Shown here piece by piece: positions 42,685 to 54,078 of a stretch of 64,000 nt of DNA (position 1 is its first letter; every line of letters begins with the position of its first letter). The notes under the pieces are model-generated. The model was not told the origin of the DNA, made no database searches, and saw only the letters and a list, made by a program, of their open reading frames with translations. The stretch lies in contig CM055113.1 of the NCBI GenBank assembly GCA_029204225.1, forward strand, positions 7,905,852 to 7,969,851. The letters are read 5' to 3'. Source of the stretch: Diphasiastrum complanatum (taxonomy: Eukaryota > Streptophyta > Lycopodiopsida > Lycopodiales > Lycopodiaceae). The position numbers were made by a program, and so were the translations under genes.

Positions 42685-44466
42685 TCATGGCATCATACCA
42701 CTCCTTGGTATTGAGTGCCTCTTGTACATTCTTTGGCTCTTCATGAGAGACATAAAAACATAGTTAATGGAATCAAGATCCACTTGTTTGCCTTTGTCAA
42801 CATATGAGAGCCTCTTAGGCTCGGATCTATCTCTCATGGATCTTCTTGGTGAGAAAATCTGAGGAGAGTCTTCTTCAAATCTCGACCCCATCACATCATG
42901 ATTGTCTTCAAAATCAATAATTGATGATGCATCCATAGATTTATTGATCTCGGCCTCTTCAAAAGATGAGTGTTGATCTTCATGAAAGACAACATCTCTA
43001 CTTTCAATAACTTGCGAAGTAGAGAGTATAAAGACTTTATAGACCTTCTTGGTGGATGAGTATCCAACCATGATCCCTTTGCATGCACTAGGATCTTCCT
43101 TCTTCCTTGTTTCCAAGGGAATATGGACAAAGCATAAGCATCCAGAAACTCTAAGGTGATCAACCTTAGGCTTCTTCAAAAATAAGATTTCATATGGTGA
43201 CTTTCCTCCAAGAGCTATATGTGGTAGCCTATTTCAAAGATAATTTGCACAATTAATAGCTTCTCCCCAAAAATCTTTGGGCAAAGATGCCTCAATTATC
43301 ATAGATTTTGCACATTCACATAGATATCTATTCTTTCTCTCAGCCACTCCATTTTGAGATGGAGAGTAGGCACAAGAGAACTCTCATTTAATGCCTTCAA
43401 GCTCACAAAAATCTTGAAATTTATTGGAGATATATTCACCACCTCCATCACTTCTAAGAGCTTAATTTGAATGAGAATTGCTTCTCTACATAAGCTTTGA
43501 AAATAAGGAAATGATCAAACACCATAGATTTAGAAGCAAGAAGATACATCCAAGTGAATCTTGTGTAATCATCAATGAAAGTAACAAAACAAGTGGCTCC
43601 TCCCTTGCTTGTAGTTGATGAGAAATGCACATCGGAGTGGATTAACTCCAAAGGATGCTTGCTTTTGATAGAAGGTCTTGTAAATGGCTTTTTGTAAGAT
43701 CTAGCAATAGCACAAGCCTCACAAGGCTTGATCTTCTTGGAGAGTGACTTTGGCAAGCCAATAGCTTTGGCTTCTTTGATCATAGAGAGCATGGATTTGT
43801 AGTTGGGATGTTCCAACCTCCTATGCCATAATTCCTCCATAGAGAGCTTGTTCACAAGAACAACATTACAAGCATTCACATACTCATTTGGATCTAGTTT
43901 ATGAATGCCACCAAATCTAGATCCTAATGCAAGTATCTCATCATTCTTCTTGATAGTGCAAGTATCAACATTTAATTTTACATCAAGGCCATTATCAAGC
44001 AATTGGCCAACACTAATAAGATTCTTGGTAAGCTTAGGTACATAAAGAACTTTAGAGAGAGAAAGAACTTTAGAGGATGCAAGCTTCAAGGGAATGTTCC
44101 CTATGCCTTCAATAGGACATTCAAAATCATTTGCAGTGTATATTGATTTCTTGACTCCATCATAAGGTGCAATAGAAGAGAAAGAGTCCTTGGAGCTACA
44201 CATATGTGAAGAGGCTCCACTATCGATATACCATAGGCCGTCCTTCTTGAAAGGAGTAGATGAGAAAGTAGAGACCATAAGAGATCCATCTCCATCACTT
44301 GCAATAGTGTCTTCCTTCTCATTGGTAATGTTTGCTTGCATGAGTTGATTCTTCTTCTTGAAGCAATTGGTGGCATAATGACCTTTTTTGCCACAATAAA
44401 ATCACTTGATCTTCTTCTTCTTGAGCTTGGATGATGAAGCATTAGAAGAATCATCTTCCTCCTCAT
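42685..44466 (-). pseudogene. Element E zinc knuckle, protease and integrase
   Basis: A stop interrupts KIK-FYCGKKGHYATNCF near 44,400; then WYIDSGASSHMCSS (protease), LWHRRLEHPNYKSM and CEACAIARSYKKPF (finger; LGH changed to LEH), ELIHSDVHFSST (D). It shifts frame at 43,454, then DGGGEYISNKF, SQNGVAERKNR (E), PLETRKKEDPSACKG and the linker. An old, inactive copy. Confidence 0.82.
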
Positions 44467-44508
44467 CTTTGTCTTTGGATTTGACTTTGTCCTTGCTTGA
44501 GGATTGTT

Positions 44509-44513
44509 GATGT
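44509..44513. repeat. Target-site duplication GATGT, left copy
   Basis: Repeated at 50,672-50,676 on the other side of element F. Confidence 0.9.
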
Positions 44514-45195
44514 TGTAAAAATTACAGCAAATAAGGATCCTAAAACACTTGAAATGATGAGAAAAACAATAGATTATGATTTCATAAGATTAGCACAAGT
44601 TGAAACATCAAAATCCATCAAAAATCTATGCTTGAACCTCACTAAATGGCCCAAATCCTTGAAGAAGGCTTCACACGTGTGAAAGTACGGCCTCCCACAG
44701 TCTGAGTACTGTACACCAGACCTACATTCAATCCTATAATCATTAGTAATCACAAGTACTCAAACAATTATGAACATAGAGAGCAATTGCACCATTATGA
44801 GAGAAAAAACATGAAATTGCTTGATTGATTTTGGTGAGATATCATCACCTATATATACATGATCCATCACGGTTTTGGGCAGGTATGAGTAGCCCTAAAC
44901 CTATCCCTAATGCTAATTTTGGTGGATCTTTCATCCCTATCAAGTTAGGGTTAGAATCTTGGAGATCCCTCAACAACGCAAAAATTACCAAAAATAGCTC
45001 CTATTTTTTCTCCCTTGTATCTAAGCATAATCTGGACTCATTCCAAAGGTTCTAACACTTAGGTCTACTTGAGAACATCCTTATGAATGGAATCCTATGC
45101 TATTTGGCACGTGTGACAAGCCACATCATGACCATCTAACTATTTACAAGTCATATGACCAAAACTAGTCAAGCTAGAATTGTGAATTTTTAACA
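44514..45195 (-). repeat. Element F 3' LTR
   Basis: 682 bp, TGTAAAAATT to TTTTAACA; CACACGTGTG at 44,672; TATATATACATG near 44,851 gives a TATA-like site on either strand. Confidence 0.93.
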
Positions 45196-45218
45196 CTCCT
45201 CCTCACTATCTAGCTTGG

Positions 45219-45611
45219 TTAAATCATTGCTTTACTAATCACTCCAAGTGATGATCTGAAATTCATAAAAGATGTCTTTTGAAGTGGTTTAGTAAGTAGA
45301 TCAGCTACACATTCATTGCTTGGAACATGCTCCAAAGCAATCTCCTTGGCTTGCACCATCTCTCTCACAAAGTGATGGCATATCTCAATGTGCTTAGATC
45401 TTGCATGGAAGATTGGGCTAGATGCAAGGTGTTGGGCTGATATATTGTCATTGTAGATGATTGGTGCCTCCTCTGAATCCATGATCTTTAGTTCCACCAA
45501 TAATCTCTTGATCCAAAGTACCTCCTTTGTAGTGGTTGTCAAAGCTTTGTACTCGGCCTCGGTTGAAGATAGAGATATAGTTTCTTGCTTTTTTGAAAGC
45601 CATGAAACCAC
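45219..45611 (-). pseudogene. Element F RNase H C-terminal part
   Basis: Same frame as the large polyprotein, beginning one codon after its stop. VSWLSKKQETISLSSTEAEY has the catalytic E; IYNDNISAQHLASSP has the D; HIEICHHFVREMVQAKEIAL and LLTKPLQKTSFMNFRS complete the domain. About 130 codons to the natural stop at 45,219. Confidence 0.92.
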
Positions 45612-45614
45612 ACC

Positions 45615-48600
45615 TTATCCTATGAAAGTTGAATAGGCACTTGTTGATTTCCTATCCCTCTTGTCCCCTGCAAAATCTGAATCACTAAATGCATGAAGGT
45701 TAATCACATCTCCTCTATATAGAATCCCAAAATCCAATGTACCCGAGATGTATCTTAGAATCCTCTTAGTCTTTTTCCAATGGATATTCAATGGCTTTTG
45801 CATGGATTGGCTCAACCTACATACACTAAAGCTAAGATCTGGTCTAGTTATAGTGATCCACATTAAGGAACCTATAAGTTGCCTAAACAAAGTGATGTCC
45901 ATGAAGGATCTTTCATCATCTTCATTTGGCACTTTTACATCTTGCTCCATTGGTGTGTCAACACTTTTGCATACTTCCATCTTAAACTTCTTCAAAAGAC
46001 TTTGAGAATAGTTTACTTGACTTATAAAGATAAAATCAGACCCTCTAAGTACTTCTATGCCTAAGATGAAGTGAAGACACCCTAGATCTACCATCTTGAA
46101 CTCTAAGGATAGATCTATCTTGATTTTTTCAATACCATCAACACTATTTCCACTAATGATGATGTCATCTACATAAATGAGTAAAAGTACAATACCAACA
46201 TCATCAAAATTAATGTAAAGAGTAGGATCATATTCACTTTGAACAAAAGAAAGTGAAATAAGATAGCAATGTAGTCTTGAATTCCAAGATCTCGAGGCTT
46301 GCTTCAAGCCATAGATGCTTCTTTGGAGATGGCATACTTTGTTCTCCATTCCATGCTTGATGAACCCTTGTGGCTGCTCCATATAGATATCCTCTTCAAA
46401 AAAACCATTCAAGAAAGCATTAGAGACATCCATTTGACATAGAATCCATCCAAAATGTGATGCAAGTGCAATGATTAGTCTTATTGTGACCATCTTGGCC
46501 ACGGGTGCAAAAGTTTCCTCATAGTCTATCCCTCTCTCTTGAGCATAACCTTTTGCAACTAATCTTGCTTTATGTTTGTTAACACTCCCATTTGCATTCA
46601 ACTTAAGCTTGAAGCCCCACTTGCATCCTATTACATTCCTTTGAGGTCTCTCAACAAGCAACCAAGTTTCATTCTCAATCAAGGCATCATACTCATCCAA
46701 CATAGCTTTATACCATTCTTTGGAGTCCAATGCATCTTCAACATTAGCCGGTTCTTCAAAACTAGATAAAGCATAAGAAGTGGATGAGATACCCTCAACT
46801 TGTTGTCCTTTGCCTTGATATGTGAGCCTTGATGGCTCCACTTTTGCCCTTGAAGATCTCCTTGGTGTGATAGGTGGGTTTGGTGCTTGCTCCTCCATGA
46901 GCTCCTCCTCAAAACCAAGATCTTGCTCCTCGGCCATCTTCTTCTTGATTGTTGGAGCACTTGAGCCTTCTTCAAGCATATGCATATGATGTTCATCAAA
47001 GATGACATCCCTTGAAACAACAAATTTGTTCAAGGATGGGAGATAGACTTTGTAGCCCTTGCTTGAGCTTGCATATCCAAGCATGATCCCTCTTGTGGAA
47101 GATGGATCCTCCTTGGTTCTTGTTTCCAATGGCACATGCACATAACATATACACCCAAAAACTTTCAAGTGATTAAGATTGGGTTTCTTTCCATACAACA
47201 TCTCATAAGGAGTTTTGCCTTCAATTGCTTTGCAAGACACCCTATTCATCAAGTAGTTTGCACATACAAGAGACTCACCCCAAAAGGATTTGGGCAAACA
47301 AGCATCTAATCTTAAAGCCTTAGAACATTCACATAATGTTCTATTCCTTATTTCAGCAACTCCATTTTGTTGAGGAGTGTAAGGACAAGAAGTCTCTTTC
47401 TTGATCCCTTCCTCCTCACAAAAGGCCTTGAACTCATTGGAGATGAATTCTCCACCATTGTCACTTCTAAGAATCTTGATGCTATGATTATGATGATTTT
47501 CCACAAACAACTTGAACTTTACAAAAGTATCAAATACTTGAGACTTGAAGGAAAGTAAGAACACCCAACAATATCTTGAGTAGTCATCAATGAAGGTTAA
47601 AAACATGGATGAACCTCCATTAGATTTGGTGCTAGCAATGTGCACATCTGAGTGTATGAGTTCAAGAGGATGAGATGACTTTGTGATGGAGTTAGGAAAC
47701 ACCTTCTTATGTGCCTTGGATAAGGCACAAGCTTCACAAACCTTGTCTTCCTTCCCAATAGACCTTGGTAGGCCTAAAGCATACTCCTCCTTGATCATAG
47801 CCTCCATGGAACCCGAGTTGACATGTCCAAGTCTTTTGTGCCATAAAGTAAAAGTAGATATCTTGCTCTTCTCGGCCAACATGACAACATTAGTATCCAC
47901 AAATGCATCCAACTTATAAAGTTTGCCAAGTCTAGTGCCCTTAGCCACTATCTTACCCTTCTTCTTGATGAAACATTCATTTGAAGCAAAGTCAACATTG
48001 AAACCATTGTCTACCATTTGGCCAACACTTAGTAGATTCTTTGTTATTGTAGGAATGTACAAAACACCTTCTATGTTGATCTTTTTGGAAGATCCTAAGC
48101 AAAGGGGAATTCTACCAACTCCTTCAATCTTACAAGCTTCATCATTTGCTGTATAGATAGACTTTATATGTCCATCATAAGATAAGAGAGAAGAGAAAAA
48201 CTCCCTTTTACTAGTCATGTGTGAACTAGCACCCGAGTCAATCCACCAAGGATCTTCTCCTTTGAAGCTTGTTGAAGAAAATATGGACATCATGAGAGAG
48301 TCCTCATGTGAACTCTCCTCCTCCTCCTCTTTGCTCATGTTGGCTTGGCTTTGATCTTGCTTCCTCTTGAAGCATTCCGAGGCATAATGCCCCATCTTGC
48401 TACAATAGTAGCACTTCACCTTTGATTTGTCCTTCTTGACTTTGGTGGTTGATGGAGATGCCTTTGAAGGTCCTTCTTGATCCTCAAGCTTTGTAGACTT
48501 CTTAAATGTTGATACTTTGCCTTTGGACTTGCCTTTGCCTTTGGTGAAGAGAGCTTGGTCATCTCCACCTTGGATGGAAAGCCTATCCATCCTCTCTTGC

Positions 48601-49178
48601 ATTTGGCTCCTTCTTGATTCCTCGGCCATGAGTGTGCCTTGGAGTTCTTCAAGTATGGGTAGCTTACCCATAATTGCATATCCCTGAACCAAATTGTCAA
48701 ATTCAAAGCTTAGTCCATTCAATATGAGTTGAACAAGCTCTTCATCCTTGATAGGATCACCTATAAAGGCTAGCTCTTTGTTCAATTCCTTTACTCTTAG
48801 GACAAAAGTATGTGCACTCTCTCCTTTCTTTTGATAGCTTCTATAGATTTGATTCTTCAAAGCTAACATTCTAGTTTGGTTCTTGGATTCATAGACCTTT
48901 TGCAAAGTCTCCCAAGCATCTTGAGCTGAAGTGCAATCTCCTACCTCTCTTAAGAGTTCATTTGCAACATTCATTTTTATGCAATGTAGTGCAACATTGC
49001 ACCTCTTGATGTATTTGGCTTTTTCTTGAGGATGAATAGGTTCACCCTCCTTACCATTTACAATTTCCATCAGATCTTGCATGATCATGATAGATTCCAT
49101 TCTAACTTTCCATATGGAATAGTTAGTTTTGTTGAGCCTTTCATTAGTATCCAAAAGATATGCATTTATAGATGCCAT
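45615..49178 (-). CDS. Element F gag-pol polyprotein (premature stop before the end of RNase H)
   Basis: 1,187 codons from MASINAYLLDTNERL. Gag UBN2 domain about 20-200; CCHC knuckle C256-C259-H264-C269; protease D314 in DPWWIDSGASS; integrase finger H447, H452, C481, C484; integrase core D511, D573, E609 (in NGVAEIRNR, where R or K is usual after E); RT about 835-1,090 with MDVSNAFLNG and Y1002-V-D-D1005; RNase H begins with D1166 (AFSDSDFAGD). The frame ends at TAA (45,615-45,617) where relatives have GAA (FIGEGV), so one base change truncates it. Normal length would be about 1,318 residues. Gag-protease-integrase-RT order defines Ty1/copia. No envelope gene. Confidence 0.95.
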   Translation of the reverse strand: MASINAYLLDTNERLNKTNYSIWKVRMESIMIMQDLMEIVNGKEGEPIHPQEKAKYIKRCNVALHCIKMNVANELLREVGDCTSAQDAWETLQKVYESKNQTRMLALKNQIYRSYQKKGESAHTFVLRVKELNKELAFIGDPIKDEELVQLILNGLSFEFDNLVQGYAIMGKLPILEELQGTLMAEESRRSQMQERMDRLSIQGGDDQALFTKGKGKSKGKVSTFKKSTKLEDQEGPSKASPSTTKVKKDKSKVKCYYCSKMGHYASECFKRKQDQSQANMSKEEEEESSHEDSLMMSIFSSTSFKGEDPWWIDSGASSHMTSKREFFSSLLSYDGHIKSIYTANDEACKIEGVGRIPLCLGSSKKINIEGVLYIPTITKNLLSVGQMVDNGFNVDFASNECFIKKKGKIVAKGTRLGKLYKLDAFVDTNVVMLAEKSKISTFTLWHKRLGHVNSGSMEAMIKEEYALGLPRSIGKEDKVCEACALSKAHKKVFPNSITKSSHPLELIHSDVHIASTKSNGGSSMFLTFIDDYSRYCWVFLLSFKSQVFDTFVKFKLFVENHHNHSIKILRSDNGGEFISNEFKAFCEEEGIKKETSCPYTPQQNGVAEIRNRTLCECSKALRLDACLPKSFWGESLVCANYLMNRVSCKAIEGKTPYEMLYGKKPNLNHLKVFGCICYVHVPLETRTKEDPSSTRGIMLGYASSSKGYKVYLPSLNKFVVSRDVIFDEHHMHMLEEGSSAPTIKKKMAEEQDLGFEEELMEEQAPNPPITPRRSSRAKVEPSRLTYQGKGQQVEGISSTSYALSSFEEPANVEDALDSKEWYKAMLDEYDALIENETWLLVERPQRNVIGCKWGFKLKLNANGSVNKHKARLVAKGYAQERGIDYEETFAPVAKMVTIRLIIALASHFGWILCQMDVSNAFLNGFFEEDIYMEQPQGFIKHGMENKVCHLQRSIYGLKQASRSWNSRLHCYLISLSFVQSEYDPTLYINFDDVGIVLLLIYVDDIIISGNSVDGIEKIKIDLSLEFKMVDLGCLHFILGIEVLRGSDFIFISQVNYSQSLLKKFKMEVCKSVDTPMEQDVKVPNEDDERSFMDITLFRQLIGSLMWITITRPDLSFSVCRLSQSMQKPLNIHWKKTKRILRYISGTLDFGILYRGDVINLHAFSDSDFAGDKRDRKSTSAYSTFIG

Positions 49179-49976
49179 CTAGTCTCCTAATCAAGGACTT
49201 GACACAAATGAAGGTTACTTCTATTGATTTGATTGAAGGTCTACCTTATCCCACTTCTTAGGGACCTGAAAAGATCAGTAATAGACTTCCTATAAAGATC
49301 TAAGAATGATCTCTAACAAAATCAAATTATAGAATACTAGAAACAATGCACTTGCTTGATTGAAGTAGACAATACTAGTAGAATTGCCCCTCTTTCTATA
49401 AAGAACATTAAAGCTTCCAAATGATCTGATCAAGAGTTAATTTCAGCAACCTAATATACTTCCAAAATCACTTGTAAAAGATCTAAATGGAACTTAATGA
49501 GGATGCAACACAATCTACTATCCAATCACAAGCAAAAAATGATCAAAATTGATGAAAAATTGATCTAATTTGTTGCATAAGTCAAGCAATGGTTGGACTG
49601 AACCTAAATCACTTTAGGAGGTGTCTACTACACCTTAGAACAGCCTTGAAGAGTCCCCAAAACTCTGATCTTCCCTCTCCTTGAATGCTAGAAAGCCTCC
49701 TCTATGAAATCACCTCCAAAACTTGCTTAGAAATCAATGCTTGGAGCAAGCAAAACTTGCTATCTTGGTAATGTGAATTGAATTCAACTTTGCCTCTAGT
49801 TTTAGACACCTAAACACCTGAAAATGAAGTCACACAACACCAATCTCCAATGTATTTGACTCACTTTGAGTTCTAGAATCAATACTAGATGCTAAGATCC
49901 AATCTACACAAGATTTAGATCAAAAATTGTGATCAAATTGAATGAAAACCAAGGATTTAGCTCATTTCAACCTTTA
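49179..49976 (-). other. Element F leader
   Basis: About 800 bases of untranslated leader between primer site and gag, AT-rich, with no long frame. A packaging signal may lie here; none is recognised. Confidence 0.6.
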
Positions 49977-49989
49977 GGCTCTGATACCA
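49977..49989 (-). other. Element F primer binding site
   Basis: Plus-strand GGCTCTGATACCA immediately left of the 5' LTR. Confidence 0.92.
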
Positions 49990-50671
49990 TGTAAAAATTA
50001 CAGCAAATAAGGATCCTAAAACACTTGAAATGATGAGGAAAACAATAGATTATGATTTCATAAGATTAGCACAAGTTGAAACATCAAAATCCATCAAAAA
50101 TCTATGCTTGAACCTCACTAAATGGCCCAAATTCTTGAAGAAGGCTTCACACGTGTGAAAGTACGGCCTCCCACAGTCTGAGTACTGTACACCAGACCTA
50201 CATTCAATCCTATAATCATTAGTAATCACAAGTACTCAAACAATTATGAACATAGAGAGCAATTGCACCATTATGAGAGAAAAAACATGAAATTGCTTGA
50301 TTGATTTTGGTGAGATATCATCACCTATATATACATGATCCATCACGGTTTTGGGCAGGTATGAGTAGCCCTAAACCTATCCCTAATGCTAATTTTGGTG
50401 GATCTTTCATCCCTACCAAGTTAGGGTTGGAATCTTGGAGATCCCTCAACAATGCAAAAATTACCAAAAATAGCTCCTATTTTTTCTCCCTTGTATCTAA
50501 GCATAATTTGGACTCATTCCAAAGGTTCTAACACTTAGGTCTACTTGAGAACATCCTTATGAATGGAATCCTATGCTATTTGGCACGTGTTACAAGCCAC
50601 ATCATGACCATCTAACTATTTACAAGTCATATGACCAAAACTAGTCAAGCTAGAATTGTGAATTTTTAACA
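49990..50671 (-). repeat. Element F 5' LTR
   Basis: 682 bp, same length as the 3' LTR with about seven substitutions; CACACGTGTG at 50,148. Confidence 0.93.
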
Positions 50672-51396
50672 GATGTTGGTTCTTGCTCCTCCCTTTGTGC
50701 TTATCCTTGGCAAAGAGAGCTTTGCCATCATTATGAGTGAGAGAAATCTTGTCCATCCTCGAGAAATTGTACTCGTCTTGATTCTTCCAAAATTAGCACA
50801 CTTTGGAGATCCTCCAAACTTGGTAGCTCCTCCTTAATGGCATAGGATTGGACAAGATTATCAAATTCACTTCTCAAGCCATTGAGAATGACTTGAACTA
50901 GCTCATTTTGATTGATGGAATCACCAATACAAGCAAGTTATCTATGAATATCTTTTACTCTCAAAACATAACTAGATGCACTCTCATCACTCTTTTGGCT
51001 ACTTTGAAAGATTTGATTCCTAAGAGTGAGAAGCCTAGAGGTATTCTTAGCCTCATAGATAGTCTTGAGACAATCCCAAGCTTCTTTGGCTGTTGTACAA
51101 GTACCTATCTCCCTCAATATCTCATTAGAGACATTCATCTTAATGTAGTGGAGAGCCATCCTAGCTCTCTTTTTGTATTTTTGAACCTCTTGAAGAACTT
51201 GTGGTTCTTCTTCAAGGCTAAGAACTATGTCCATCATGTCTTGAAGGATCAAGATGGACTCCATCCTCATTTTCCAAATTGAATAGCTTGAAGTGGTCAA
51301 TCTTTCACTTGGTTCCAACAAGGATGAATCCATTGAAGACATTTGAAGTGAATAAAACTCAAATGATGAACAATAAATGTTTCTACACACTCTCAA
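50672..51396 (-). pseudogene. Element E gag (UBN2-type)
   Basis: Minus strand MSSMDSSLLEPSERLTTSSY, IWKMRMESILILQDMMDIV, IKMNVSNEILREIG, EAWDCLKTIYEAKN, SYVLRVKDIHR, then a stop near 50,938 and continuation LACIGDSINQNELVQVILNG up to the GATGT site of element F. Otherwise well preserved. Confidence 0.82.
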
Positions 51397-52085
51397 TAGG
51401 ATCCAATAATGGAGTACTATCTCCTCCTATGAAAGATCTTGCAACTATTTGTGAATTGATTCTCACTAGCTACACAAATCTCTCTAAAACAAGATCTATT
51501 TCACATCAAATGATGGAGTATAGGCAAAGTTAGGATCAAACACTCTTAGCACGTGTGAAGTACTCTAAGAAACCAAATTTGACTCAAATACAATGATATT
51601 GCATGAAACAAAATGGCTAAGATCTCAAAATAGTGCCTAGATCACATATAGATGAGATTGGCAAGCATACAACTGTGATTTTGGATCAACCAAGCAATCT
51701 CTTGACCAAACCAGATGTGTCCACCCAGGTCTAGGTGCCCTACCTAACCCTCTTCAAAAGCTTATAGCTTCTTATTGGCTCAACCAAATGGAATGAAACT
51801 GATTGCATTAGAAACTAGACAAAAATAGCTTTAAAACAAGCTATCAAGCAAGATAAATGGATCAAGCATGAGAGAGAACTTCCAGACTGAAATTGGATGT
51901 TCCTCACACGTGTCTGAGCACTTGATTCCGTATAGTACCAGATCAATCCCAATCAATGTCCTTTTGATCTCTTTTGATCCAAGATTGAACAAGATAGCTA
52001 GGAAAATGGGCCTTGACAACTTCTAGCTCAAGATTGATGAAAATTTTTCACTTAGATGGATCAAAATGCATGGTAACCTTAGGTA
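51397..52085 (-). other. Element E leader
   Basis: AT-rich untranslated leader between primer site and gag. It contains GCACGTGTG near 51,550 and CACACGTGTC near 51,905. Confidence 0.55.
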
Positions 52086-52098
52086 GGCTCTGATACCA
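52086..52098 (-). other. Element E primer binding site
   Basis: Plus-strand GGCTCTGATACCA before the LTR TG at 52,099. Confidence 0.9.
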
Positions 52099-52828
52099 TG
52101 TTGAATTCACACGTGTGGATTGTCCACAACATGTACTTGTGATCTCCTAAGGTGTGTAGATGCACCAAGATCAAGACTAGATTGAGATTTAAGATCAATC
52201 TTAGATCCTATGGCAAAAACACACTACTACATCCATTCAATCACTTCCAACTCTCACTCACACATGTGGGAAGTATTCAAAAAATAATCTAAGTAAAAAC
52301 AAGCTGCTCTCCTTGAGTAGAGAGAGTACCTGAGCTCTCGAGTTGAGAAGAAAGCTAGAAATCCAATAACTCACAAAATCCATAAAATCACCAAATCAAT
52401 TAGCTTCAAAATGAGAAGTACAATGATACTAGTAGATCCACGAGCTACCACTATGCTTAACTATGATTGGACCATACTTTGTCACCTCTTGATCCTATTG
52501 GACCATTGATCCATGCACCTCTTAATTCTATTGGACTATATTCAAGCACACCTCAATTTCCTATTGGACCTCACAAGGTTCCACCTCTAAATCCTATTGG
52601 ACCTCTTGGAATTCATCAAACAAAAGCTTTACACTTGTCTACACTCTAATTGGCACGTGTTTAGTCTCTTACTCTATTTTGGCTCAATAGTGGCATTACA
52701 AGTGGAAATGCATAATTTGTCATCTATGCCAAATTTATTCCTATCAACATCCTACACCTAGATGCTTGATGTAAAAAGAACATAAGACCCCTATATCTAA
52801 CATAGATAATCTTTTTCAATTCTTCACA
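52099..52828 (-). repeat. Element E 5' LTR
   Basis: 730 bp; same phased ATTGG array from about 52,466, CACACGTGTG at 52,108 and CACACATGTG near 52,260. Ends CTTCACA followed by the AAATA duplication. Confidence 0.88.
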
Positions 52829-53010
52829 AAATATTCTAGATTTCTTCTTCAAGCTCAAGAACTGTCATCTGTCACGAATAATTTGCAAAAGACAAAAATG
52901 TTGCGAAGAGACAAGTGTCACGAACAATTCGCAAAACATGAAGCTGAGACGAAGAGATGGACTGTCGCGAATACTTCGCGAACAAAAATTATGCGACCCT
53001 GAAAACAGAG
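52829..53010. repeat. CGCGAA-rich minisatellite, right part
   Basis: Continues the tract cut at 40,862: TTCTTCTTCAAGCTCAAG, GTCACGAATAATTTGCAAAA, GTCACGAACAATTCGCAAAA, GTCGCGAATACTTCGCGAAC. Confidence 0.75.
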
Positions 53011-53450
53011 CACGTACTAGAATATCAATCGTCGTAAATGGTTAGATATCTATTGTTACAACATTAAAAGGCCAAAAGACCTGTAAATAAAAGGCCAAAA
53101 GACCTGTCCTGTAGCAATATAAATACATGTGCACTACTCGTTGTAACACACTCACTCAATCAGAGACACAACAACGAGATAAGACAACAAGAAATGTATA
53201 TTGATGAATCAGATTCAAAGTTATAAAAATTCGTTTTTGATCAATAGTTTCTTATTGTCTAAATTGTCTTAAATTGTCTCTTACTTCTGCATATAATTTC
53301 TGCATGCATATTCAATCAGATCTAATACTGTTCTATTAGTACATAGATTAGATACAGTCCCGATTGAATACACTGATATTAGTCTGATTTATTCAAACTT
53401 TCATCGTGTTCTATGTGGAAGAATAATTACTATTTTTCTACAAAAACTTC
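53011..53450. other. Possible LTR promoter region, unassigned
   Basis: AAAAGGCCAAAAGACCTGT is directly repeated (53,069-53,110); ATATAAATAC at 53,119 is a plus-strand TATA-like box followed by CA-rich DNA. It may be the downstream half of an LTR whose upstream half is the minisatellite. The mate is not found. Confidence 0.35.
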
Positions 53451-54071
53451 TTCTGATAACTCTAATGATTAGATGATCAGATGATTAGATTGTATGAATA
53501 TGAATAGCTATTTATACTAAGAGATTAGGTCATCAATTGCAATCGACAGTTGGCTAGTGATCAGCTGGCATCCATCTGGTCCTTGTCATTGATTGCTGAT
53601 AAGCGGTGGAATTGGTTGTAAATATTTTGTCTGCATAACTGAACCAAAACTGTGGCTCTGCATAAATGAACTAAAACATCCACAACCGACACGGTAGGGT
53701 TTTTTACGAAAAAAGAAAAAAAGGAAAAGGTGCCCAAAAATCTCATTTAGAATTGTCCCACACTTTGCTAGATTCATTTCCTTAACATTTGAGGCTCTTT
53801 GAAAAAAGCAAAAAATGCAACACTGTGATTTTACACGAGATTTCTGTTAGGTGACAAATGCGAAAAAGGAGAAGCTGCATTTTTCAATGGGATTCCTGAC
53901 AGGCGAAAAAGGAGAAACTGTTGTAAACTCCGTGTAATTTTGCAGACTGTGTAAAAACACTTGTAATTTTGCAGACTATATCGACACACGAGAAAATTCG
54001 CAGAACTAGATAAGCAATGGATGAAGATTAAAACCGATTAGTCAATTGGTAAGAAGGAGAATAATCCAACA
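53450..54071 (-). repeat. Element G1 3' LTR (left edge uncertain)
   Basis: Minus strand begins TGTTGGATTATTC next to a purine tract (AAGGGGGAG). TATAAATAGC at about 53,507-53,516 on the minus strand. Similar to 57,860-58,397. Confidence 0.65.
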
Positions 54072-54078
54072 CTCCCCC

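Larger units (their letters stand above)
44514..50671 (-). mobile_element. Ty1/copia element F, nearly intact
   Basis: 6,158 bp with 682-bp LTRs at 44,514-45,195 and 49,990-50,671 that differ at about seven positions (mostly C/T or G/A), perfect GATGT duplication, primer site at 49,977-49,989 (TGGTATCAGAGCC on the minus strand) and purine tract GTGAGGAGGAG next to the 3' LTR. One gag-pol frame fills the interior, broken by a single stop codon between RT and RNase H. It is the most recent autonomous-type insertion here and could have supplied enzymes before the stop arose. Confidence 0.95.
40863..52828 (-). mobile_element. Ty1/copia element E (contains element F)
   Basis: LTRs 40,863-41,584 and 52,099-52,828; perfect 5-bp duplication AAATA at 40,858-40,862 and 52,829-52,833; primer site at 52,086-52,098. 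On the minus strand: gag, zinc knuckle, protease, integrase, partial RT, RNase H. The first half of RT is deleted and there are several frameshifts. Element F sits in the gag linker, giving the order F younger than E. LTRs differ by scattered changes and an 18-bp indel. Confidence 0.9.

Noticed and set aside
44825-45055. 76-codon ORF duplicated at 50,301-50,531 as a paralogous gene pair
   Set aside because: Both are inside the two LTRs of element F.
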